In this document: one piece after another, positions 57,660 to 64,000 of the stretch
Position numbering within the stretch: the first letter of the stretch is position 1
Layout of the letters: each line of letters starts with the position of its first letter
NCBI GenBank assembly: GCA_031308135.1
Contig: JAHLJT010004567.1
Coordinates: 35,564,792-35,628,791, forward strand
Source: Acheta domesticus
Taxonomy: Eukaryota > Arthropoda > Insecta > Orthoptera > Gryllidae
Length of the DNA stretch: 64,000 nucleotides
Direction: 5' to 3'
The notes under the pieces: model-generated
What the model saw: only the letters and a program-made list of their open reading frames with translations
The model's database searches: none
What the model was told of the DNA's origin: nothing
Made by a program: the position numbers and the translations under genes

Positions 57660-58105
57660 TACTGAGAGAGGTAGCTAAGGGCTTCAACTAATGTCACTGT
57701 AGTGCCTCTGATAAGGGAAGTCCTAGGTTCAAGTATCAGCGGTGGCAGGATTTTTGCCATCAGCTAGGTCGAATTCAGACGCTGCCTTGAGGAGAATTCT
57801 AGCACTCGGCAGCCCTGAACGGTAGTTTCCTCCAATTAACATTAGGGGAATGTCGGAGCAGTACCCTAACAAATGAACCGTGGACCGCGCCCGATATTTC
57901 CTCCCTCTTCCTTGTCCTGTCCTGACCTCTTACTCACACGCGACGCCGCTCGTGGGGAATATTCCCGCAAGCCGACCCTAGGCCGGCGCTCGATCTCGTC
58001 ATCGAAGGGAGTGACTATCACCGCCACCTTGAGCGACAAAACATGCACTACAATTATGCATGACATTAGCAGTTGACTCGCCCGGAATCACTAATCATCA
58101 ACCAG
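57660..58105 (+). mobile_element. SINE family A, near full length
   Basis: All family blocks are present in order: the head with box-B-like AGGTTCAAGTATC, GGTGGCAGGATTTTTGCC, GGCAGCCCTGAACGGTAGTT, CAGTACCCTAACAAA, GGACCGCGCCCGAT, the CCTCTTCCTTGTCC pyrimidine tract, and a tail ending near GGAATCACTAAT. Confidence 0.75.
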
Positions 58106-58359
58106 AGTATTTTTAGAATATTTAGACCAACAAACGTTCATTTGATACCGTCAATTGCATTCAACGAACAAATACTGTTGATTAAATTGCGTGTAACTAA
58201 TGCAGTACGCCTGCCGCCCGCCATCCCGCCCTGTGCATTTCCTCCGGTGGCCTGGAGAGTGCTTGGGGGCCGCATGCCTGAGCATCGTCTTGACCCGCGC
58301 GCTCCGACGCTGACGTCAGAAGCGAGACACAGGTGCCAGAAGCCGTCATCACCACCACC

Positions 58360-58720
58360 ATCGGCGCCGCCGCCGCCCCCGGTGCCCCCGCCGCCCCCGC
58401 TGCCCCCGCCGCGGCCCCCGCCGCCCCGCCGCCGCCCCCGCCGCCGCCCCCGCCGCCGCCCCGCCGCCGCCCCGCCGCCGCCCCCGCCGCCGCCCCGCCG
58501 CCGCCCCCGCCGCCGCCCCCGCCGCCGCCCCCGCCGCCGCCCCCGCCGCCGCCCCCGCCGCCGCCTCTATCACAACCACTACCAACCACCACCACCACCA
58601 GTATCGCCACAACCACAACCATCACCACCACCATCGCCACAACCACAAACACCACCACTACTACCATCAAGGCCACCCGCCACCCTCACCACCACCGTCA
58701 TCAGAGGCACCAGGACGCCA
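58360..58720. repeat. CCG/CCCCGCCG triplet array with CAC/CAA flank
   Basis: 58360-58565 is nearly pure CCGCCGCCCC-type sequence. 58566-58700 continues as ACC/CAC/CAA triplets. Long homopolymeric Pro, Ala, Arg or Gly frames result. Confidence 0.85.
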
Positions 58721-59523
58721 TCGCCGCCATCACCGCCCCCGCTGCCTGCTCGCCGCCCCGGCGCAAGTTTCCTCTGATGTCGCTCTGCTAATGAGGGCCC
58801 CGCGCAGCCTCCGACACCCGCCTCGCCCTCGTTGCCCTTCCCCGACGCGGCCCGTGGCCCTTGGCCTCGCCTCGCCCCGCCCTCGACCGCGACCGCGACA
58901 GATGAGCCAGCTACTCACCTCAACGCATACCTCGCGTTGCCAGCATTACCCTCTGCACGAAATTCATGAGTAAGGCACGCGTGAGGATAGCTTGCCATTT
59001 TGAGAATAATGCATCAGTTCAAGCGTTGTTTACCAAAATAGCGGATCTTGTATTTCGGATAAAGTATTTACTTTTGTATTAGATTGTTTATACTTTTTGC
59101 TTTACTTCTATATTCCTCAAAGATTTATTTGATTTTTTGAAAGATAGACTTCTTATTTTTTTTTACATATTGTACGTTATTTATCATTTTGATGCACTAA
59201 GTTTTTAACTCCTTTTCGGTTCGAAAACGGCTTGATCCATTAATCTTCACGTAACAAAGAATTGTAATAACTAAAAGTATTCTAGATTAAGCTTTTATTT
59301 TCTTCACTCTCCTGCGTGATGGTGTGATTGATTCCGCAACATAGGATTACCAGTTTTATTCAGTTTAAAAAAGTCGTATTGAAAAAACATTTTATAATAG
59401 CAGGATTACTTTATCTTCTTATTGGACCACAAAAACAAATCAGTGCATCTTAAAGAGTCTTATATGGTCATCCTCACTTACATTTGAGAAAGTTCTTTTA
59501 ATAGCAGATCTTTGGTACTTCTG

Positions 59524-59524
<1 letters not shown>
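58721..59524. other. Host sequence, no gene seen
   Basis: CpG-rich to about 58920, then AT-rich; short frames only. Confidence 0.45.

Positions 59525-59581
<57 letters not shown>
59525..59581. repeat. (TA)n microsatellite, about 28 units
   Basis: Uninterrupted alternating T and A over 57 bases. Confidence 0.98.
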
Positions 59582-59583
<2 letters not shown>

Positions 59584-59769
59584 TCCTCTGTAGCAGATGT
59601 GAACAAATAAACTTGATGAAAATGGTTGAGAAGTAATGATAAATAAATATTTAGAATATTTAAATAATAGATGAAAGTGTCAACTTGCGAAACTAGACTA
59701 TCGTCTGCTTCCCATTCTTTGAAAAACAAGAAACAAGTGGTGATAAAACAGCACATTCTTTCTCTCCCG

Positions 59770-60420
59770 TATTTTCACGCAAAATTACGCGAAAACTACT
59801 CAAATTTTCGAAAAATTAAGCATGACCTTATTTTAAATTCTATTTTTAAGTATCAGATTTCATTAAGACAAAAAATCTGTCTTCATAATTGTAATTGTAG
59901 GAAGACTCAGGAAAAAGTTTGAACTTTTGCAATTTTCGAAAAATCATGATTTTTGAAGAAAATCAAACATTCACCATTGTCTTAAATGTCCTTCACATCA
60001 TCCAATAAAAAATTGTAGTAAAAAACGATAAAGCCATTTTCTTTAAATTTGGAATATGTCCTAGAGGCTTAATGTAAAGTACCCCTCAAAATTAAAATAT
60101 CGATTTCAAATTCAAGGGCCGTGACACCAGCCTGATCGGTGGAGAAATATGAATTTTGGAGAAAATCAGCTGAATAGTTTAGCCGCTAGCGTTCACAGAC
60201 AGACAGAAGTTTTGTTGTCATTCGATTTTTCGGTATCTGCGATTCACAAAACCTGAATTTTAGCTATACCACGTGTTACAGGATTTTTTCCCTAAATTTA
60301 GCAACTGAATTTATCCGACTTTTTTCGATATCAGGGCCCTGGAACCAGAGTTTTTGTCCGAAAATTCACCGTTTTTTTGAGTAACATTACATAACTTTCT
60401 CTCTTCTCCGTAGCGAGAAT
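59770..60420 (+). mobile_element. Repeat family B, right part
   Basis: It aligns by eye with about 43650-44320: GAAAACTACTCAAATTTTCG, GTAAAGTACCCC, CACAGACAGACAGAAG, ATTTTTCGGTATC and TTACATAACTTTC occur in the same order. Confidence 0.6.
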
Positions 60421-61260
60421 ATAAAAATAAAGCCGACGCTTCATATCGGATGAAAAATCCGTGCTTATCTGTCTCCAGGACATTAGAGATGCTGCAAGCT
60501 CCTATCCAAACGGGATGGGCCACTTTTGATTAACCCTCATATTTAATTCGTTTGAAGCAGGCATGGCCAGGAGGCTCGTGATAGGCGAGCCTCAATGCTG
60601 AGCGCACAGCCCGCACAGCCAATTGGCCTAAGCGGGCTCAGCGCGTGCTTTCTCAGCTCTCCTCGGCAACCTCTGCTCGCTTCCCTTCATTGATGTCGAG
60701 GGCCGCTTCTCACAAGAGCCAAGGATAAATCATGAAAGAAGAATACAATGATATATCGTTTGTTAGTATTTTGGTAGGGATTTGAGTATAAAATTAGACT
60801 TTCTGACATGTGATTTTAAATTAAACGGACAACATGTCCAGTGGCAGCTCTTGCAACAGTCGTTGGGGAAAGTGGCCTTCGCGACGTCGAGACTTACGTG
60901 GAGAGGGAAAACTGAGAGGGGTGACCGTGAGGGATAGAGGCGTAACTACAGCAATCCACGGTCTTCACACGAAGAACATACGAACAAGCCTCAATATTAA
61001 CTGTCAGAATGAGAATTTTTTCCAATTGGTTCTTCTGAATTGATCTTTTCTTTTAGTGAAACTCCAAAGCAACGATAATCGATAAGAACAGTATAAAAAT
61101 ATTGGTAGGGAGCGAGGACGGGTTGAAATTGTATTAGATACTGAAGCACAAGGTGCTTGGGCATGATTTTTCCCCATAAATGTTGAGTAAGTATTTTATG
61201 TTTGCGGGCACGTCAACTACTTTGGTCATTAATCATTTGAGTGTAGCGCTTGCTGATGCC
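60421..61260. other. Unique host sequence, no gene seen
   Basis: A GC-richer patch at 60560-60720 lies in otherwise AT-rich DNA. No recognisable feature. Confidence 0.45.
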
Positions 61261-61700
61261 AAGCGACAATGTTCCTGCCCCGAAATACGTAAGATCCGGC
61301 GCCCACTACATGTAATGAGGGTTTTCCCCTCTCTTGGTATGTCTCTCAGGGGTCACTGCCCAAGCTGGAAGTCGTTCTATGCTCCTGACTAGTCTCTCAT
61401 CATGTATGGTGGCGTAATGAATGAAAGTGTGCGTGTATGTTCGTACGGAAAGAGGATCTGAGATTGAGGAAGAAAGAGTCGCGCGTGGTCCGTTGCTCGT
61501 TTGTTAGGGTACTACTGATGTTTAATCAAGGAATACTACCGATCACTGCAGTCGACAGCTGGAATTCTTTTCTAGAAAATGCCTGAATTCAACCTTGCTA
61601 GAGAATGTCGCAAATTCGTCAGGACCTGAACTATAGAACCTCCCAGTCACAGAAGTTGTTGAGGCAACAGTTATTGCACTGCGCGATCTCAACCGGTATA
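61260..61700 (-). mobile_element. SINE family A, near full length, minus strand
   Basis: The reverse complement shows the head remnants (GTGCAATAACTG, GGGAGGTTCTATAGTTCAGG), the GTACCCTAACAAACG block, GGACCACGCGCGACTC and the tail segment with GGATCTTACGTATTTCGGGG. The tail matches 52645-52790. Confidence 0.65.
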
Positions 61701-63254
61701 AACGTTGAGAAGGCAGTTAAATAACGTTAAAATATAAGTTAAAATATAAGTTAAAATATAATCAAATAGAGTAACACTTAATTTGCTCACGTAATTGGTA
61801 ATAAAATGACTTCTTGACAATCTTAAAATATTTTTCGTTGATTTAGTTACGTGGTATCTTATAAATTAAGGAATATTTATATACTTAGACCGCACAACAT
61901 ATCTACAATTCAAGTTGTGATGTGGAATTTTCCAATGATTTTCAGAAATTCACTATAAACATATTTAAATGGCCTTGGTAGGGAATTCTTTCATAATATT
62001 ACATTATAATGAACGATTTATTATCAATATTCACATATATCATTTCTTATTTTAAAGAGTGAATTTAAAAATTAACCAAACGATTATTTTTGAATTGAGG
62101 ACGTCATTACATATCATGTCATTATCAGACGTTGTTACTTATTCTAGAGATAAAGAATGGAACCTTATAGATTTTCAAGCAGGCCATTATTGGTATATTT
62201 TCATATATTCAGGCGAGGTAATAACTATCCCCTCACGTCACAATTTCGATGGGTGCTGTGTTTACCGCAAGCAGTATGAATAAACAGACAAGGCCGTTAA
62301 GACCTCCCCGACAGCCCTGGGAGATATGGCAGTCAGCCTTTGTGCCCCAACACCCGTCGCTGCCCTTTGCCGCCCGCTGCACAGTGGGCCCAAACGAGTA
62401 CAAGTGTGCTCTTTCATTTCTAAGTAACCACACAATACAAGTAACTCGCAGGGTGAATTATTACGTACGGTTTCATTCCAAAAAATGTCACTACAGTTTA
62501 TGACTTATTTGTTTGTTTGATGAACATTTAAAGTTTTTTCGTGGTTTTATAATAAATTGAATGTGATTCACTCCATGAAGAGCCAATTAGTTCATTTATC
62601 ATATTTATCATGTCATTAATTACATGAGACTAGTGGAATCTGGCCGCTAGCCCTTCATCTGTTGTTGTCCTGCCCTTCATCTCCCCCATTCCCCATCCAT
62701 CTCCCTTTCTCTCTGACTCTCCTTCCCTCTTTCTCTCGTCTCTCCCTCCCTCTTTCTCTCTCTCTCTCTCTCACTCTCTCTCATTGTCTCGCCGTCTCTC
62801 TCTGTCCCCGTCTCAGACTGACTGTCTCTCTGTGTCTGTCTCTGCCTCTCTCTGTCCCTCATATTCACATTTAGTTATAGATTCTGCTCGTCTCTGAGCA
62901 GGTGAGTTAATATCGAGAAGCGCCGGACCAGCAAAAATGTAATAGAATGTTCATAAAAGTCTCATTCTGTAGATTACGATGTGAGAAACGTTTCTTGGAG
63001 GCCTTTGGCCTCAAAATTTTAGTTTTTAAGGCTCTAGAACGCTTTGTTTAGGAGTTATTTAACGACATAGATTCAAAATGCTGCCAAGTGTTGCAGGTTG
63101 CATTTGATGTGAAATATTTAGTTTTGTTCTACAGCGCCATGTAGTGTAGTTACTACAGAATTAACCGCACATAAACCTTCTGGGTGAAAACCACGTGGAA
63201 GTGCCAATTTTTCATGATCGGTCATAAGGTCAGTACTCCCGTAAGTGTAGTGTA
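61701..63254. other. Host sequence with a CT-rich microsatellite
   Basis: AT-rich unique DNA. 62655-62870 is a pyrimidine-rich run of CTCTCC/TCTGTC units. No gene is supported. Confidence 0.5.
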
Positions 63255-63720
63255 TGTTTTATCGCTGGCGGTGACTGATCTTCTCCCGCTGGATGGCAAG
63301 ATCCGGTGCAGATCCTACGTCGGCTTCCGGGGATTTTCTCCAACCAGGTGTCTCCCACCAGCGTGGCACTGCCGCAGCTGGGACAAGCTCTAAGCCCCGG
63401 ACATGTGTGGAAGAGTAGTGCATGTGAGTGTGTGTGAGTGGGAGGAAAGGACAAGAAAGACGAAGGAAAGATCGCGTGCGGTCTGTGACCCGTTTGTCAG
63501 GGTACTGTGCCGGCATTCGCCTGATGTTGATCGTAAAAAACTACGGATCAGAGCAGACGGCCGCTTGAGTTCTCCTCCAAGCAGCGACCGAATTCAATCT
63601 AGTTGACACGTTAGTGTCGAAAACCCTGCCATCGTCGGGAGTATAACCTTAGGACCTCCCGGCAATTGGTACTGCAGGGACATCTGTTGATGCCCTGAGC
63701 CATATTTGCTGATGGGAAGT
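63255..63720 (-). mobile_element. SINE family A, near full length, minus strand
   Basis: The reverse complement shows the head (ATGGCTCAGGGCATCAACAG, GGGAGGTCCTAAGGTTATAC), the CGATGGCAGGGTTTTCG block, TCTGATCCGTAGTTTTTTACG, GGCGAATGCCGGCACAGTAC and the tail with TGGTGGGAGACACCTGGTTG. Confidence 0.75.
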
Positions 63721-64000
63721 AAGTACAAGAGAGTATTTTGAAGACGGGTTTTTACGGCGAGAGCTATGCGTTTTGTATTACATGTTATAATTCTATACAT
63801 TTGTATTGAATTGAAGTGAGAATTCATTCGAGAACAGCTCTGCCAACTAAATCACTCATTTTATTATTTACTTCCAAAACGTTAAGATTTTTTAAAAAGG
63901 TTAATTTTTAACTGTTAGGTCATATAGCGACAATTGTGACTGTTTTACTCTGATTGGTAACTGTAGAGGGAACACGTAAGGACAACACACAAGAGGAAGC
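63721..64000. other. Host sequence to window end, nothing seen
   Basis: Short unique AT-rich stretch without recognisable features. Confidence 0.5.

Overview
The window is animal nuclear DNA, probably from an arthropod, with a block of large-DNA-virus genes embedded in it. The host sequence is AT-rich and intergenic. It carries dispersed tRNA-derived SINEs, a pogo/Tigger-type MITE, microsatellites and about ten extremely GC-rich minisatellite or trinucleotide arrays. The arrays create long spurious open frames rich in Pro, Arg, Ala or Gly. I found no host protein-coding gene I can support. The arthropod assignment rests only on repeat style and is an inference.

Layout: 1-4897 is host sequence with three GC-rich arrays. 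4898-19666 is host sequence that occurs a second time at 26401-40598. At 19666/19667 the host sequence stops abruptly and a compact, intron-free, AT-rich viral gene block runs to 25400. A run of exactly 1000 N (25401-26400) follows, which is a scaffold gap. The second host copy then runs 26401-40598 and continues without any virus into host DNA up to 64000. The second copy reads straight through the point where the virus begins in the first copy, so it represents the empty site. The simplest reading is that one haplotype (or a chimeric contig) carries the viral DNA, the other does not, and both were placed in series in the scaffold. A true segmental duplication is possible but less economical.

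The viral block reads, in order: the 3' end of a class I ribonucleotide reductase large subunit (5' part missing, one frame displacement); a 135-aa membrane-anchored coiled-coil protein; a 51-aa membrane protein overlapping an adenain/ULP1-like cysteine protease candidate; an acidic protein with two CCCH-type zinc-finger-like clusters; an A32-type (FtsK/HerA) DNA-packaging ATPase; a 116-aa orphan; a BRO-N protein with a GIY-YIG/T5orf172-like domain; and a convergent partial gene running into the gap. DNA precursor synthesis, virion maturation and genome packaging together point to a nucleocytoplasmic large DNA virus (Nucleocytoviricota). Nearly every 3' gene end carries a perfect inverted repeat, four of them variants of one AT-rich palindrome. 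One gene has a mimivirus-like AAAATTGA element upstream. An Imitervirales-like affinity is suggested by these signals but not shown.

The right part (40599-64000) is host intergenic DNA with SINEs, a ~1.6 kb repeat family with a ~305-bp internal period, GC-rich arrays and one long inverted repeat.
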